Of a DNA stretch of 64,000 bases, positions 30,361 to 40,020 are shown one piece after another (position 1 is the stretch's first letter; each line of letters starts with the position of its first letter). Origin of the DNA: Thalassospira mesophila (GTDB lineage: Bacteria; Pseudomonadota; Alphaproteobacteria; Rhodospirillales; Thalassospiraceae). The notes under the pieces were generated by a model. The model made no database searches and was not told the DNA's origin. It saw nothing but the letters and a program-made list of their open reading frames with translations. Both the position numbers and the translations under genes were made by a program. The stretch spans positions 186,001-250,000 of the forward strand of contig NZ_JFKA01000005.1 in the NCBI RefSeq assembly GCF_002115755.1, given 5' to 3'.

Positions 30361-30398
30361 CCGCTATCGCTTGACGTAGCGGCAAGGCCGTTTATTCT
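30361..30398 (+). promoter_or_regulatory. Candidate promoter and overlapping inverted repeat for trpG-trpD-trpC-moaC
   Basis: TTGACG (30371-30376) and TATTCT (30393-30398) are 16 bases apart, and lie 36 bases before the trpG start. The -35 element sits inside the inverted repeat CCGCTA (30361-30366) / TAGCGG (30377-30382), a placement expected for a repressor site. The regulator is unknown. Confidence 0.5.
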
Positions 30399-30434
30399 CG
30401 CCCCGTCTGAAACACAGGAAGTCCCGGGATCGCG

Positions 30435-31007
30435 ATGTATCTGCTCATCGATAATTATGACAGCTTCACATTTAATTTGTGGCATTTTTTACGTGAACTT
30501 GGGCCCGAGGTCAAAGTTGTCCGCAATGACGAGATCACCGTTGCCGATGCACTGGCGATGCAGCCTGAAGGAATTGTGATTTCGCCGGGCCCCTGTGATC
30601 CACAACAGGCTGGTATTTGTGTCGACCTGATCAAACAGGCTGCCGGGACCATAAAACTGTTGGGTGTCTGCCTTGGTCATCAGGCCATTGGGGCTGCATT
30701 TGGCGGCGACGTTATCCGTGCGCCCCAATGCATGCATGGCAAAACCGATGGCATGATCCATACCGGAACCAGTGTTTTCAAAGGCTTGCCATCACCTGTT
30801 ATCGCAACACGCTATCATTCACTGGTGGTTGACCGGGCAACATTACCTGATTGCCTGGAAATCACAGCGGAAAGTGCTGACGGGCTGATTATGGGCATGC
30901 GCCATCGAGAATATGAAATTCACGGTGTGCAGTTTCATCCCGAAAGCATCGCGTCCGAACATGGTCACGAACTTTTAAAAAACTTTATCGATTTCTCCGC
31001 CGCCTGA
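30435..31007 (+). CDS. trpG: Anthranilate synthase component II (glutamine amidotransferase)
   Basis: TrpG releases ammonia from glutamine for TrpE. The 190-residue class I amidotransferase has [11 protein letters not shown] at the start, the oxyanion segment SPGPCDP, the nucleophile Cys in [10 protein letters not shown], and the His-Glu pair in [13 protein letters not shown]. It is the normal length for a stand-alone TrpG. It starts a trpG-trpD-trpC-moaC cluster that is separated from trpE by a divergent gene. The pabA role (folate) can be shared by such proteins, but the trpD neighbour favours tryptophan. Confidence 0.95.
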   Translation: MYLLIDNYDSFTFNLWHFLRELGPEVKVVRNDEITVADALAMQPEGIVISPGPCDPQQAGICVDLIKQAAGTIKLLGVCLGHQAIGAAFGGDVIRAPQCMHGKTDGMIHTGTSVFKGLPSPVIATRYHSLVVDRATLPDCLEITAESADGLIMGMRHREYEIHGVQFHPESIASEHGHELLKNFIDFSAA

Positions 31008-31040
31008 AGTGTCCGGAGCCAACAAAAAAGGGAACATTCC

Positions 31041-32075
31041 ATGTCCACGGAACATGATCTCAAACCGACACTGGCCAAAGTTGCCACTGGCGCGACGTTA
31101 AGCGAGCGTGAAGCAGAACAAGCCTTTGACGTTTTAATGTCCGGTCAGGCAACCCAGTCGCAGATGGGCGCGTTTTTAATGGCATTGCGGCTACGCGGTG
31201 AAACCATTGATGAAATCACCGGTGCCGCCCGGGTGATGCGCGCCAAGGCAACCGGGTTAACTGCTGCGCCTGACGCGGTTGATACCTGTGGTACCGGCGG
31301 GGATGGCAGCGGCACTTATAATATCTCAACCGCAGCGGCGATTGTCGCGGCAGCCTGTGGGGCAAAAGTCGCCAAGCATGGCAACCGGGCGGCTTCATCC
31401 AAATCCGGCTCGGCCGATGTGCTGGCCGCATTGGGCGTTAATCTTGATGCCGATATGAGCCTTCTGGAAAAATCGCTTCAGCAGATTAATCTGTGTTTCA
31501 TGATGGCACCGCGTCATCATTCGGCTGTGCGCCATGTGATGCCCACCCGGGTTGAAATGGGCACACGCACCATTTTTAACCTGCTGGGCCCGCTGGCCAA
31601 CCCGGCCAAAACCAAACATCAGGTGATTGGCGTTTTCGCGCGCGACTGGGTAGAGCCGATTGCCCATGTGCTGAACCGTCTGGGGTCGGAACATGCATGG
31701 GTGGTGCATGGTCATAGCGGACTTGACGAAATTTCCGTCACCGGACCAACCTTTGTTGCCGAGGTCAAAGACGGCAAAGTCACAACCTTTGACATTGATC
31801 CGGCTGATTATGGCATTGCCCTTGCCTCGCTGGACGACCTTAAAGGCGGGGATGCCGAAACCAATGCGACCGCCATTCGCAATTTGCTGGCCGGGCAAAA
31901 AAATGCCTATCGCGACATTGTCCTGTTAAACGCGGCGGCGGCCCTTGTTGTGACCAACAACGCCAAAGACCTTGCCGATGGCATTTCACAGGCCCGCGCA
32001 GCAATTGATAACGGCAAGGCTGCACAAACGCTGGACCAGCTTGTGAAAATATCGAACGAAGGAAACGCAGCATGA
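31041..32075 (+). CDS. trpD: Anthranilate phosphoribosyltransferase
   Basis: TrpD joins anthranilate to phosphoribosyl pyrophosphate. The 344-residue protein carries the PRPP loop in [35 protein letters not shown], and the anthranilate-side [27 protein letters not shown] lies upstream of the ATG. Its last bases overlap the trpC start as ATGA, so the two are translationally coupled. Confidence 0.97.
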   Translation: MSTEHDLKPTLAKVATGATLSEREAEQAFDVLMSGQATQSQMGAFLMALRLRGETIDEITGAARVMRAKATGLTAAPDAVDTCGTGGDGSGTYNISTAAAIVAAACGAKVAKHGNRAASSKSGSADVLAALGVNLDADMSLLEKSLQQINLCFMMAPRHHSAVRHVMPTRVEMGTRTIFNLLGPLANPAKTKHQVIGVFARDWVEPIAHVLNRLGSEHAWVVHGHSGLDEISVTGPTFVAEVKDGKVTTFDIDPADYGIALASLDDLKGGDAETNATAIRNLLAGQKNAYRDIVLLNAAAALVVTNNAKDLADGISQARAAIDNGKAAQTLDQLVKISNEGNAA

Positions 32076-32869
32076 GCGACGTTCTCGACCGGATCTGTAG
32101 CGACAAACGCGATCATGTTGCCGCCTGCAAAGCCAAAACGCCGCTTTCCGAGCTTCAAGCCGCCGCCGCTGCGCAATCAGCGCCGCGCGGCTTTATTGCC
32201 TCGCTTGAGGCTTCAATTGCCGCAGGTCGTTATGGCTTGATTGCCGAGATTAAAAAAGCCTCCCCGTCAAAGGGCCTGATCCGCGAAGACTTTAATCCCC
32301 CGGCACTGGCGCAGGCCTATCAGGCTGGCGGGGCCAGTTGCCTGTCTGTCCTGACCGATATTCCCTATTTCCAAGGCAGTGATGCCTATCTGGTGGCAGC
32401 ACGCGCTGCAGTTACCCTGCCGGTTCTGCGCAAGGATTTCATGATTGATCCCTATCAGGTAACAGAAGCCCGGGCGCTGGGTGCTGATTGCATTTTATTG
32501 ATCATGGCGGCCCTTGATGATGCGCAAGCAGCCGAGCTTGAAGCGCAGGCTCATCAGTTGGGCATGGATGTTTTGATCGAGGTTCATAACGCGCCGGAAC
32601 TGGCGCGCGCGCTTAAACTCAAATCAAAGCTTATCGGTATAAACAACCGTAATTTAAAGACATTGGAAGTATCTCTAACCACGACCGAGCAATTGGCCGC
32701 GATGGTCGATGATGACCGGTTACTGGTTGCAGAAAGTGGCATTTTCACCCCAGATGATCTGGCACGGATGGGAAAAGTCGGCGCGAAATGCTTCCTGATT
32801 GGGGAAAGCCTGATGAGACAGAAAGATGTCAAACTGGCGACCCAAACCCTGTTGGCAAAACCGGCATGA
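32072..32869 (+). CDS. trpC: Indole-3-glycerol-phosphate synthase
   Basis: TrpC closes the indole ring from carboxyphenylaminodeoxyribulose phosphate. The 265-residue TIM barrel has the catalytic lysine segment [51 protein letters not shown] and the phosphate-binding VAESGI. It is a monofunctional enzyme, not fused to TrpF. Its start overlaps trpD (ATGA) and its stop overlaps moaC (ATGA). trpF, trpB and trpA are not in this window. Confidence 0.97.
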   Translation: MSDVLDRICSDKRDHVAACKAKTPLSELQAAAAAQSAPRGFIASLEASIAAGRYGLIAEIKKASPSKGLIREDFNPPALAQAYQAGGASCLSVLTDIPYFQGSDAYLVAARAAVTLPVLRKDFMIDPYQVTEARALGADCILLIMAALDDAQAAELEAQAHQLGMDVLIEVHNAPELARALKLKSKLIGINNRNLKTLEVSLTTTEQLAAMVDDDRLLVAESGIFTPDDLARMGKVGAKCFLIGESLMRQKDVKLATQTLLAKPA

Positions 32870-33345
32870 ATAACAAACTGACGCATTTTGACGAAGGCGG
32901 TAACGCCGTGATGGTCGATGTTTCGGCAAAAGCCGTCACAACACGCACGGCGACCGCCAAGGGCCGCGTGACCATGCACCCGGCCACAGCGGCCCTGATT
33001 GCAAATCACGGCCACAAAAAAGGCGATGTGCTGGCCATTTCGCAACTTGCCGGGATTATGGGAGCCAAACGCACGGCCGATCTGATTCCGCTGTGCCACC
33101 CCCTGCCCCTGGACTCGGTTTCTGTGACCCTGCAACTGGTCGAGGGCGAAAGTGCTGTCGATATTACCGCGACCTGCAAAACATCCGGGCGCACCGGCGT
33201 TGAAATGGAAGCGCTGACCGCTGTTTCCATCACCGCGCTGACCGTTTTTGACATGTGCAAAGCGGTTGATAAAACCATGCAACTAACCAACATTCGCGTG
33301 GTTTACAAAGAAGGTGGCAAATCGGGCACCTTTGTTGCCGATTAA
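32866..33345 (+). CDS. moaC: Cyclic pyranopterin monophosphate synthase
   Basis: MoaC, with MoaA, converts GTP to cyclic pyranopterin monophosphate, the first molybdenum-cofactor intermediate. The start at 32866 overlaps the trpC stop (ATGA) and gives 159 residues beginning MNNKLTHFD. Family motifs are [59 protein letters not shown] and the catalytic [11 protein letters not shown]. Placement behind trpC is usual in alphaproteobacteria, although moeA, which often follows, is absent. The molybdopterin oxidoreductase at 2780-3439 is one consumer of this cofactor. Confidence 0.96.
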   Translation: MNNKLTHFDEGGNAVMVDVSAKAVTTRTATAKGRVTMHPATAALIANHGHKKGDVLAISQLAGIMGAKRTADLIPLCHPLPLDSVSVTLQLVEGESAVDITATCKTSGRTGVEMEALTAVSITALTVFDMCKAVDKTMQLTNIRVVYKEGGKSGTFVAD

Positions 33346-33471
33346 ACAGTTCGGGACCACCCGCGTTGCATTTGCCCCTCAATAAAAGAACAGAATGCGA
33401 CCCGCCATTGGGGCTGTTAAGCCCCATAACCAACAAAACGCCCGGAAAACGCGAAGTTTGACGTTACAGGC

Positions 33472-33500
33472 TTGACCACAAACCGGAACCAAAGTAGAAC
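33472..33500 (+). promoter_or_regulatory. lexA promoter with overlapping LexA (SOS) box
   Basis: TTGACC (33472-33477) and TAGAAC (33495-33500) are 17 bases apart. The alphaproteobacterial SOS operator GAAC-N7-GAAC (the complement of GTTC-N7-GTTC) occupies 33486-33500 and covers the -10 element. LexA bound there would block its own promoter. Confidence 0.85.
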
Positions 33501-33544
33501 ATTAGCGTATTCGATTTGTTCTTATTTGGGTTTGGGAAAATGCC

Positions 33545-34258
33545 ATGCTGACGCGCAAGCAATATGAATTGCTGGTCTATATCGACAGTCATCTTCGCGA
33601 TCATGGTATTTCGCCATCTTTTGACGAAATGAAAGAAGCGCTGAGCCTTAAATCAAAATCCGGTATTCACCGTTTGATCACCGGCCTTGAAGAACGCGGC
33701 TTCATCCGTCGCCTTGCCCACCGGGCGCGGGCGCTCGAAGTATTGCGGTTGCCCGACAATAATGAAGACGACACCCCGGCATCGTCGGGTACGGCACGGG
33801 TAACGCCGATCAGTGCGGCCCGCAAAACAACCCATCGCCCTGCTACCGTTCCTTCTGCTTTTTCCGAAATACGCGAAAGCGTATCGCTGCCCTTATATGG
33901 GCGGATTGCCGCTGGCACGCCGATTGAAGCCCTGCGTGACCAAAGCACGCATGTGCAGGTTCCCGCCGCACTTTTGGGCACCGGCGAGCATTACGCACTG
34001 GAAGTCTCTGGCGATTCGATGGTTGATGCCGGCATTCTTGATGGCGATACCGTGTTGATCCAGCGCTGTGAACAGGCCAATGACGGCACCATCGTTGTCG
34101 CCCTGGTAGATGATAACGAAGCCACGCTAAAGCGGTTAAAACGCGGTTTGGGCCAGGTATTGCTTGAAGCAGCCAACCCGCGCTATGAAACACGCACGCT
34201 ATCGCCTGACCGCGTTCAAATTCAGGGGCGGCTGGTCGGCCTTTTGCGGCAATATTAA
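33545..34258 (+). CDS. lexA: LexA repressor
   Basis: LexA represses SOS genes and cleaves itself when RecA is activated by single-stranded DNA. The 237-residue protein has an N-terminal winged helix (1-68; [21 protein letters not shown] carries the recognition helix, written here as [11 protein letters not shown] then KSKSGIHR). A long Thr/Ser-rich linker (70-112), typical for alphaproteobacteria, follows. In the C-terminal protease domain the cleavage bond is Ala123-Gly124 in GRIAAGTP, and the catalytic pair is Ser158 (GDSMVD) and Lys196 (EATLKR). A clear operator overlaps its own promoter. moaC ends 199 bases upstream; comEC is convergent. Confidence 0.97.
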   Translation: MLTRKQYELLVYIDSHLRDHGISPSFDEMKEALSLKSKSGIHRLITGLEERGFIRRLAHRARALEVLRLPDNNEDDTPASSGTARVTPISAARKTTHRPATVPSAFSEIRESVSLPLYGRIAAGTPIEALRDQSTHVQVPAALLGTGEHYALEVSGDSMVDAGILDGDTVLIQRCEQANDGTIVVALVDDNEATLKRLKRGLGQVLLEAANPRYETRTLSPDRVQIQGRLVGLLRQY

Positions 34259-34293
34259 ACAATCGCGAACAATGGTTTTAAACCCATAACACC

Positions 34294-34313
34294 GGCGGCA
34301 CCTATCTGCCGCC
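34294..34313. terminator. Hairpin between convergent lexA and comEC
   Basis: GGCGGC and GCCGCC pair around an eight-base loop and span the comEC stop codon, 35 bases after lexA. There is no long T run, so termination strength is doubtful. Confidence 0.4.
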
Positions 34314-36455
34314 AAGGGTGATCCACGGCCAGTTACCGCTGCTGTTTCGAACGGTCTCATACCATGCCCGATCATTGTTTTTGGGCACATATAACGCCGT
34401 CCCACCCTGCCACCATAAAACATCGTCATCAATGATGACGGATGACTTTTTGCAGGCATTGGCAGGAACATCGCGTTGCAAATCAATCACAATATCGGCA
34501 TGGCGGCAGATATAAAACGGGTCATCAAGCTTTCGCGCCAGAACAATATGGCGTCCATTTATAACAAACCAGCACACATCTGCCGCGCATTGCCCGGTCT
34601 GCACATCTGACCTTTCCGGGCTGATGCCATAACGCGACATCCAGATGGCGCGGTGAAATTTGCTGACTTTATGATTGAAAAACAGCTTTTGCAGACTCGG
34701 GTCATAAACAGCCCAGTCCTTCCGTCCCCCGCCAACAAGAACATCAGGCCGCTGAAAGGTGACACCGGCAAAAATTGCACAACAAACCGGCACAATAACA
34801 AACATTCTGATCGACCATTGTCGCCAGATCACCATCCATAACAGCGCCATCATGGCCGGTATAATGACCAATGCGGCAGGTTGGGCCAAATACCAAAGGC
34901 CCCAATCTTGCTGTGCCACCCCTCGGGCCAGCCAGATCAAAATTTTTAGCCCCGGCGACAAAACCGTTAGCGGCAAAAATTCAAGCCCGAATGGTGCCAT
35001 AGCCAGTACTGCAACAATGCAAGGCATGATCCAGAACGCCATCAGAGGAATTGCCAGTAAATTGGCGACAACACCCAGCAACGACACCCGGCCAAAATGA
35101 AACCCGATGATCGGTGCCGTTAAAGCAGTTACCATAATGCCTGTAATCAGCAACAACCCCAGATAGCGTGCGCTTTTTTGCCATATGCCAATGTCCCGTG
35201 CCGGGCCAAGCCATTGGCCGCCCGCCCCCTGATAAAACGCAACAAGGCCGGTGACAGCAGCGAATGACAGTTGAAAACTGGCCCCCATCACAGCATCGGG
35301 CTGTAACACCATAATAATCAGCGCGGCGATGGCCACCAGACGCAATGAAATCGCCTGACGGTCGACCAAAACCGCAAACAGGACAATCGCCGTCATGACA
35401 AAGGCGCGCTGGGTTGGCACGGTTGCCCCCGACAACAGCAAATATAACAAGCCCACAATCATTGCCGCGATTGCCGCCCATTTTTTCACCGGGTAGCGCA
35501 ACGCCAAGGCCGGAATCAGGGCCAGCCCCAGCCGAACCGCAAAAAAAACCGCCCCGCATAAAAGCCCCATATGCAGCCCGGAAATAGCCAGCAAATGTGC
35601 TAGCCCCGATTTGCGCAAATCTTCTGCCAGCCCTGCGGGCACACCGCCGCGCTCTCCAACCAGTATGGCATTGGCAAGCCCGGCCTCAACGGGGGCTAAA
35701 ACACGGTTGATCCGCGCCATCATTGCCAACCGAACCTGCCCGTTCAGAGCAAAAACATCGCCTTCAAAACTGTCCGATGGTGTAATTTTGTATTTGCGCC
35801 CCATTACAAAGCCGGTCGCGCCGATACCGTCAAAATACAGACTGCGGGAAAAATCAGGGTCACCCGGCGCTTCGGGAGCACCCAAAGGAAAAAGTTTTGC
35901 TGGCCCGTCAAACATATCACCGGGGGCCACACCTAAGGCACCCGTCATTGAAATGCGTATGTTGGGCGGCATTTGCGCGCGCTTCAGGCCGTCTATATGT
36001 GTGGGGGCGATAACCAGGCGGGTCCGACCGCCTCTGGGTTCCACCGACAGGATTTTCCCTGAAATCGCAGGGCTATACACCGTCTTTTTAAGGGTTGGTG
36101 TTTGTAAAAAATACAGATGCCCAACAACCAGAACCGCCCCGATTAACGACGCCAGTGCCATTAACAGAACGAAAAAAGCAATAATCCGGTGCCGACTCAC
36201 CCATAAACCGATGGTCACAAAAGCCAGCGCCGTTGCCAAAACAATGCCCGGTGGTGGCGACAAAAGCGAAAAAGAGGCCGCCTGACCCAACCCAAGGAAC
36301 ATGGCAAATGACAAAATCCATTTTTCACGGTCATTTGCCAACGCAGTTGCAACATGGTCACAAACGGCGTTAAAGCCTTGAAAAAAGGTGATTTGTCGCC
36401 ATCTTATTCGACGAATGTTTAATAGTATAACGGGCCTCGGGCTTTTATCTATCAT
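34302..36455 (-). CDS. comEC: ComEC/Rec2-family DNA uptake channel, without metallo-beta-lactamase domain
   Basis: ComEC carries transforming single-stranded DNA across the inner membrane. The 717-residue protein has N-terminal membrane segments, a DUF4131-like OB-fold periplasmic region (about 90-215), and the Competence domain with the signature SGLAHLLAISGLHMGLLCG and about eight further membrane helices. The C-terminal 160 residues are soluble but contain no HxHxDH, so the metal-dependent nuclease domain of Bacillus ComEC is missing or degenerate, as is usual in alphaproteobacteria. I choose the ATG at 36455; a TTG 63 bases upstream also fits. It is divergent from gltX with about 95 bases between. 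Whether the cell is competent cannot be judged from this gene alone. Confidence 0.9.
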   Translation of the reverse strand: MIDKSPRPVILLNIRRIRWRQITFFQGFNAVCDHVATALANDREKWILSFAMFLGLGQAASFSLLSPPPGIVLATALAFVTIGLWVSRHRIIAFFVLLMALASLIGAVLVVGHLYFLQTPTLKKTVYSPAISGKILSVEPRGGRTRLVIAPTHIDGLKRAQMPPNIRISMTGALGVAPGDMFDGPAKLFPLGAPEAPGDPDFSRSLYFDGIGATGFVMGRKYKITPSDSFEGDVFALNGQVRLAMMARINRVLAPVEAGLANAILVGERGGVPAGLAEDLRKSGLAHLLAISGLHMGLLCGAVFFAVRLGLALIPALALRYPVKKWAAIAAMIVGLLYLLLSGATVPTQRAFVMTAIVLFAVLVDRQAISLRLVAIAALIIMVLQPDAVMGASFQLSFAAVTGLVAFYQGAGGQWLGPARDIGIWQKSARYLGLLLITGIMVTALTAPIIGFHFGRVSLLGVVANLLAIPLMAFWIMPCIVAVLAMAPFGLEFLPLTVLSPGLKILIWLARGVAQQDWGLWYLAQPAALVIIPAMMALLWMVIWRQWSIRMFVIVPVCCAIFAGVTFQRPDVLVGGGRKDWAVYDPSLQKLFFNHKVSKFHRAIWMSRYGISPERSDVQTGQCAADVCWFVINGRHIVLARKLDDPFYICRHADIVIDLQRDVPANACKKSSVIIDDDVLWWQGGTALYVPKNNDRAWYETVRNSSGNWPWITLGGR

Positions 36456-36549
36456 CCGCTGTGGTGCAACAGCATTCCGAATATGATATAGCGTGCACGC
36501 CAAAAGTCTTAACGACAAGCGACAACATCCAGAAAAACGGATAAAGCGA

Positions 36550-37959
36550 ATGACGGTTGTTACCCGTTTTGCCCCGTCTCCGACCGGGTTCCTTCATATT
36601 GGCGGCGCACGTACCGCCCTTTATAACTGGCTTTATGCCAAGCATACCGGCGGCAAATTTTTGCTGCGGATCGAAGATACCGACCGCGAACGCTCGACGC
36701 CAGAAGCCGTCGAAGCGATTTTTGCCGGTCTTGACTGGCTTGGGCTGAACGCTGACGAAGAACCTGTCATGCAGTTTGCCCGCCGTGATCGTCATGCCGA
36801 AGTGGCACACAGTCTGGTTGCGGCTGGCAAAGCCTATTTTTGCTATAGCTCGCCGGCTGAACTGACCGAAATGCGAGAAAAGGCCCGCGCCGAAGGCCGA
36901 CCGATGAAATATGACGGCCGCTGGCGTGATCGCGATGCGAGCGAAGCCCCCGAGGGCATTAAACCTGTCGTACGCCTTAAATCACCGCTGGAAGGTGATT
37001 CTATCATCACCGATCAGGTTCAGGGTGAAGTAAGGGTGGCGAACGACCAACTCGACGACTATATCATCCTGCGTGCCGATGGCACCCCCACCTATATGCT
37101 GTCTGTTGTGGTCGATGACTATGACATGGGCATTACCCACGTTATTCGCGGTGATGATCACTTGACCAATGCCTTTCGCCAAAAAGCGCTGTATGACGCT
37201 ATGGGCTGGAATGTGCCGACATTCGCCCATATTCCGCTGATTCACGGCCCTGACGGTGCCAAACTGTCCAAACGGCATGGTGCCCTCGGGATCGAGGCAT
37301 ACCGCGATGAAATGGGATTCCTGCCCGAAGCCATCAACAATTATCTGCTGCGTCTGGGCTGGGGGCATGGCGATGACGAAGTCATTTCCACTGACCAGGC
37401 CATTGAATGGTTTGACATTACCGACGTTGGCAAAGGTGCATCGCGCTTTGACTTCGCAAAACTGACCAATCTGAACGGTATTTATATACGTCAGGCTGAT
37501 AATGCTCGCCTTGCAGATCTGATCGAACCTGCCATTGCAGCTAATCTGGATGTTCGCAATTTAGATGCAGTGCAGAAAGAAACCTTGATCAAGGGCATGT
37601 CAGGCCTTAAAGAAAGAGCCAAGATCCTTACCGACTTGGCTCAATCAGCCACTTTCTATGTCACCAAAGGCGTATTGTCCTTCAATGATAAGGCACAATC
37701 ATTGATCGACGAGGCTCCCGCCGGACTGTTTGCCGCACTGGCAAATGAACTGGCCGGGCTCGATACATGGCACGAAGAAGCCATCGAGACTGTTGTCAAA
37801 CAGATCGCAGAAAGCAAGGAATTGAAACTGGGCAAGGTTGCTCAGCCCTTGCGCGCTGTTTTAACGGGCTCCAATTCTTCACCGGGCATTTTTGAAGTAA
37901 TGCAGGTGCTCGGAAAACCCGAAACGCTGGACCGCATCAAACAATTTGAGGCGGCATAA
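36550..37959 (+). CDS. gltX: Glutamyl-tRNA synthetase
   Basis: GltX charges tRNA-Glu; many alphaproteobacterial enzymes also charge tRNA-Gln for later transamidation. The ATG at 36550 begins the conserved [20 protein letters not shown], giving 469 residues. The HIGH-class motif is [10 protein letters not shown] (about 14-23), and the KMSKS-class loop is [10 protein letters not shown]. The connecting region has IEDTDRERS and [16 protein letters not shown] text ([12 protein letters not shown]). The longer frame adds 19 unconserved residues. It is followed by gltA. Alphaproteobacteria often have two GltX copies; this one is full length. Confidence 0.96.
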   Translation: MTVVTRFAPSPTGFLHIGGARTALYNWLYAKHTGGKFLLRIEDTDRERSTPEAVEAIFAGLDWLGLNADEEPVMQFARRDRHAEVAHSLVAAGKAYFCYSSPAELTEMREKARAEGRPMKYDGRWRDRDASEAPEGIKPVVRLKSPLEGDSIITDQVQGEVRVANDQLDDYIILRADGTPTYMLSVVVDDYDMGITHVIRGDDHLTNAFRQKALYDAMGWNVPTFAHIPLIHGPDGAKLSKRHGALGIEAYRDEMGFLPEAINNYLLRLGWGHGDDEVISTDQAIEWFDITDVGKGASRFDFAKLTNLNGIYIRQADNARLADLIEPAIAANLDVRNLDAVQKETLIKGMSGLKERAKILTDLAQSATFYVTKGVLSFNDKAQSLIDEAPAGLFAALANELAGLDTWHEEAIETVVKQIAESKELKLGKVAQPLRAVLTGSNSSPGIFEVMQVLGKPETLDRIKQFEAA

Positions 37960-37995
37960 CAGCACTAAAAAAAGCACCGGGAAACTTTAGTCTGT

Positions 37996-38024
37996 TTGCG
38001 CTTTGTGCGCTGCGGCATTATGCT
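37996..38024 (+). promoter_or_regulatory. Candidate promoter for gltA
   Basis: TTGCGC (37996-38001) and TATGCT (38019-38024) are 17 bases apart, 46 bases before the gltA start. The match to consensus is moderate. Confidence 0.35.
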
Positions 38025-38070
38025 GCACCCAATCGAAAACCATGTTCGTTAACAGGGAAGGAAAAAAGTC

Positions 38071-39378
38071 ATGGCTCAAAATTCCAAGACTTCCCATACC
38101 GTGACGCTAACCGACAATTCCAACGGCAAGTCGTATGAGCTTCCGGTTCTTGAGGGAAATATTGGACCGTCGGTTATTGATATCCGCAAACTGTATGCTG
38201 ATACCGGTTACTTCACCTATGATCCCGGCTTCACGTCCACAGGCAGCTGTGAATCGACCATCACCTATATTGACGGTGACAAGGGCATTCTGCGCCATCG
38301 TGGTTACGCCATTGATGATCTGGCTGAAAAGGCAGACTTCCTGGAAGTTTGCTATTTGCTGATCTACGGCGAACTGCCCAACAAGGCAGAACGTGACAAA
38401 TTCAGTGCCGACATCACCATGCACACCATGGTGCATGAGCAAATGCGCAATTTCTATAACGGTTTCCGCCGCGATGCCCATCCGATGGCCATCATGTGTG
38501 GTTCTGTTGGCGCAATGTCAGCTTTTTATCATGACAGCACCGACATCAGCGACCCGAACCAGCGTTTGATTTCGGCTTATCGCCTGATTGCCAAAATGCC
38601 GACCATTGCGGCAATGGCCTATAAATACTCGATCGGTCAGCCGTTCCAGTATCCGAACAACGCGCTGTCATATTCAGAAAACTTTCTGGCAATGATGTTT
38701 GGCGTCCCGTGCGAAAAGTACAACGTCAATCCGGTTCTGGCCAAAGCAATGGATCGTATCTTGATCCTGCACGCTGACCACGAACAAAACGCGTCAACCT
38801 CGACCGTGCGCCTCGCAGGCTCTTCGGGTGCGAACCCGTTTGCTTGTATTGCTGCCGGTATTGCGTCGTTGTGGGGCCCTGCCCATGGTGGTGCAAACGA
38901 AGCCGTTCTTAAAATGCTAAAGCAGATCGGTGATGTGAAAAACATCCCTGATTTTGTCAATAAAGCCAAAGACAAGAACGATCCGTTCCGTCTGATGGGC
39001 TTTGGTCACCGGGTTTATAAAAACTATGACCCGCGCGCCAAAGTCATGCAACAGACCTGCCACGAAGTTCTTAAAGAACTTAACGTTCAGGATCCACTTC
39101 TTGACGTTGCACAGGAACTTGAGCGTATTGCACGCGAAGACGAATATTTCGTCGAAAAGAAACTGTACCCGAATGTGGATTTCTATTCGGGCATCATTTT
39201 CAAAGCGATGGGTATTCCCGAAAGCATGTTCACTGTTTTGTTCGCAGTCGCCCGTACGGTTGGCTGGATCGCACAGTGGAAGGAAATGATCGAAGATCCT
39301 TCGCAGAAAATCGGTCGCCCGCGTCAGCTGTTTACCGGCGATGTCGAACGCGAATTCAAAGAAGTTCAAAACCGCTAA
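38071..39378 (+). CDS. gltA: Citrate synthase (type II)
   Basis: Citrate synthase joins acetyl-CoA, the product of the PDH complex encoded in this window, to oxaloacetate. The 435-residue protein has the type II N-terminal domain ([18 protein letters not shown]) and the catalytic residues: His in [17 protein letters not shown], His in [13 protein letters not shown], and the Asp in [10 protein letters not shown]. This N-terminal extension is typical of the large, NADH-inhibited gram-negative enzymes. AAGGA precedes the start. A strong terminator follows. Confidence 0.97.
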   Translation: MAQNSKTSHTVTLTDNSNGKSYELPVLEGNIGPSVIDIRKLYADTGYFTYDPGFTSTGSCESTITYIDGDKGILRHRGYAIDDLAEKADFLEVCYLLIYGELPNKAERDKFSADITMHTMVHEQMRNFYNGFRRDAHPMAIMCGSVGAMSAFYHDSTDISDPNQRLISAYRLIAKMPTIAAMAYKYSIGQPFQYPNNALSYSENFLAMMFGVPCEKYNVNPVLAKAMDRILILHADHEQNASTSTVRLAGSSGANPFACIAAGIASLWGPAHGGANEAVLKMLKQIGDVKNIPDFVNKAKDKNDPFRLMGFGHRVYKNYDPRAKVMQQTCHEVLKELNVQDPLLDVAQELERIAREDEYFVEKKLYPNVDFYSGIIFKAMGIPESMFTVLFAVARTVGWIAQWKEMIEDPSQKIGRPRQLFTGDVEREFKEVQNR

Positions 39379-39396
39379 TAACGGCGTTTCGAACAC

Positions 39397-39429
39397 AAAA
39401 AGGCCCGGAGAAATCCGGGCCTTTTTTCG
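39397..39429. terminator. Bidirectional terminator between gltA and gloA
   Basis: AAAAAGGCCCGGA and TCCGGGCCTTTTTT form a perfect stem around a four-base loop, with a T run on the plus strand and A run on the other arm. It lies 19 bases after gltA and about 23 bases beyond the gloA stop. Confidence 0.92.
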
Positions 39430-39451
39430 TTATCGGGTTTGCGTAATATGT

Positions 39452-39892
39452 TTACCAGCTTCCGGTATTTTCCATGCTGGCCCAGGGTTCTGCCGCTGCA
39501 AGAGCATCGCCTTGTTGCAGCAACTCAATTGAAATGCCATCGGGGGACAGAACAAAGGCCATACGCCCGTCACGCGGCGGACGATTAATGACAACGCCCG
39601 CATCCATCAGTTTTTGGCACAGCGCGTAAATGTCTTCGACCTCATAGGCGAGATGGCCAAAATTGCGGCCACCGGTATATTCTTCCGGGTCCCAGTTATA
39701 GGTCAGCTCCAGTTCCGGCATTTTGGTGGCTTTGGCACTGGGAACATCATGGGGCGGAGCCAGATAGATCAGGGTAAAACGCCCCTTCTCACTTTCGGAC
39801 CGGCGTGTTTCTTCCATGCCCAGCAAGTTGCAATAGAAATTCATCGATGCATCCACGTCTGTGACACGCACCATTGTATGCAAATAACGCAT
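39452..39892 (-). CDS. gloA: Lactoylglutathione lyase (glyoxalase I)
   Basis: GloA isomerises the methylglyoxal-glutathione adduct to lactoylglutathione. The 146-residue VOC-fold protein has the four metal ligands His5, Glu62 (ELELTYNW), His80 (FGHLAYEV) and Glu123 (SIELLQ). The short loops favour the nickel-type bacterial enzyme. GGAG lies nine bases before the ATG. It is downstream of lpxB on the same strand with a 128-base gap, and probably has its own promoter. Confidence 0.93.
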   Translation of the reverse strand: MRYLHTMVRVTDVDASMNFYCNLLGMEETRRSESEKGRFTLIYLAPPHDVPSAKATKMPELELTYNWDPEEYTGGRNFGHLAYEVEDIYALCQKLMDAGVVINRPPRDGRMAFVLSPDGISIELLQQGDALAAAEPWASMENTGSW

Positions 39893-40020
39893 TAAATTCG
39901 TCTCCGGGTTTGAACCTGTGAATGACCGAAAGCTAAAACAATTGCGCAGTCTTGAGAACCGCGAAATTGTAAAACTTTTTCAGCCATCACAGCAAACACC
40001 CGAGAACCCCGGCTTAAAGA

